Of a stretch of 5,736 nucleotides of DNA, positions 5,457 through 5,736 are shown in pieces. Made by a program: the position numbers and the translations under genes. The notes beneath the pieces are model-generated. The model was given only the letters and a program-made list of their open reading frames with translations, was not told the origin of the DNA and did no database searches. Source of the DNA: Gemmataceae bacterium (GTDB taxonomy: Bacteria > Planctomycetota > Planctomycetia > Gemmatales > Gemmataceae); the NCBI GenBank assembly GCA_009691815.1, contig SIAL01000239.1, positions 1-5,736 on the forward strand, read 5' to 3'. Position 1 is the first letter of the stretch. Each line of letters starts with the position of its first letter.

Positions 5457-5518
5457 CGCTCGCCTAGTTGTTGGTCTATTGCCTCATTTGTCCGTGCGGA
5501 CGCGTCCGGGTGCCGTTC

Positions 5519-5531
5519 TTGATTTACGGCC
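5519..5531. repeat. 13-bp direct repeat, copy 2
   Basis: TTGATTTACGGCC, identical to 3024-3036. It spans the TAA stop (5526-5524) of the minus-strand gene to its right, so the last codons of that gene lie in repeat-like sequence. Confidence 0.45.
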
Positions 5532-5721
5532 CAGTTCGGGAGATCTGGTCGGAGGCACCGTTTCGTTTGGCAAGCCGGGGAGGGAGGGTCACTACTTTGC
5601 GTCCGCCGGTTGCCTGTCGTTCTCTGGCATCTTGGATCATGGCGCCAAGGTCATAGTTGAAGCGGTTCGCCCACTCGTCGCGGGTCTTCCGTACTTCGGC
5701 GATGATGCTATCTCCGGCCAT
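5524..5721 (-). CDS. conserved small hypothetical protein, antitoxin-like pattern
   Basis: A 65-residue protein beginning MAGDSIIAEVRKTRDEWANR and continuing FNYDLGAMIQDARER, then GGRKVVTLPPRLAKRN. This layout (an EVRK-x-R-[DE] helix, an [FY]NYDL block, a short acidic/basic helix, then a GRK-V/F-V-x-x-PPR tail) is one I recognise from many small uncharacterised proteins in cyanobacteria and Planctomycetes. Some of these lie next to PIN-domain or other toxin genes. An antitoxin role is only a guess, since no partner is visible here; one could lie beyond the right edge only if upstream. The ATG at 5721 is preceded by GAAGGAG at a good distance. The last eleven residues (GASDQISRTGP) fall at the edge of repeat sequence, and may not be original. 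The gene converges on the toxin gene across the repeat array. Confidence 0.7.
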   Translation of the reverse strand: MAGDSIIAEVRKTRDEWANRFNYDLGAMIQDARERQATGGRKVVTLPPRLAKRNGASDQISRTGP

Positions 5722-5736
5722 GGTTCACTCCTTCAG

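Larger units (their letters stand above)
5218..5511 (+). repeat. tandem repeat array, about 2.4 copies of a 118-125 bp unit
   Basis: Units begin at 5218, 5343 and 5461, each with CGCCTAGTTGTTGGTCTA. Unit 1 is 125 bp, unit 2 is 118 bp (it lacks a 7-bp duplication in the AATCTGCAATCTGC stretch of unit 1), and unit 3 stops at about 5511. Each contains the perfect 12-bp palindrome CGGACGCGTCCG (5255-5266, 5380-5391, 5497-5508). Units 1 and 2 end with a GCGGGC-TTCC-GCCYGC hairpin. The units are close to identical, so the array is recent. The first unit includes the last codon and stop of the toxin gene. Confidence 0.92.

Noticed and set aside
5218..5511. CRISPR array
   Set aside because: The units are 118-125 bp and nearly identical throughout; there are no short repeats separated by unique spacers, and no cas genes are present.

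Overview
The window looks like a chromosomal segment of a Planctomycetota bacterium, probably of the Gemmatales. The reasons are a short secreted Tyr/Pro-rich protein of a planctomycete style, a MoxR-type ATPase, a remnant of a repeat-plus-Ig-domain surface protein, and a RelE-like toxin-antitoxin pair of a type common in Planctomycetes and cyanobacteria. This assignment is inference from protein style only; there is no rRNA or other phylogenetic marker in the window.

Left part (1-2900) is ordinary, well-kept sequence. A 5'-complete but C-terminally cut MoxR-family AAA+ ATPase gene runs leftward off the window. This gene has an internal, very convincing reading frame from a GTG at 854. Upstream of it, separated by a strong intrinsic terminator, lies a small leftward gene for a secreted, aromatic- and proline-rich protein. 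Divergent to that is purB, adenylosuccinate lyase, of the long form that resembles animal ADSL more than the E. coli or B. subtilis enzymes.

Middle part (2901-4420) is decayed accessory DNA. Two palindromic repeats follow purB. Then comes the 3' remnant, on the minus strand, of a surface protein built of 60-residue repeats and a putative Ig-like domain, broken by a nonsense codon and two compensating frameshifts. It is cut off at its 5' side at about position 4016, exactly where the C-terminal half of a degenerate IS5-type transposase begins on the plus strand.

Right part (4420-5736) is a small accessory island. A promoter-like sequence precedes a 54-codon frame that may be the leftover N-terminus of a tyrosine recombinase. 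Next is an intact two-gene type II toxin-antitoxin operon (antitoxin, then RelE/ParE-like toxin, overlapping by 4 nt). The toxin stop codon lies inside the first copy of a 118-125 bp tandem repeat with about 2.4 copies, each carrying a perfect 12-bp palindrome; related palindromes occur after purB. A conserved small hypothetical gene on the minus strand converges on the array and is almost complete at the window edge.

I see no clearly new multi-gene system. The parts most worth a second look are the repeat family that sits at the 3' ends of genes, the toxin gene whose 3' end founds the tandem array, and the terminator placed directly ahead of moxR.
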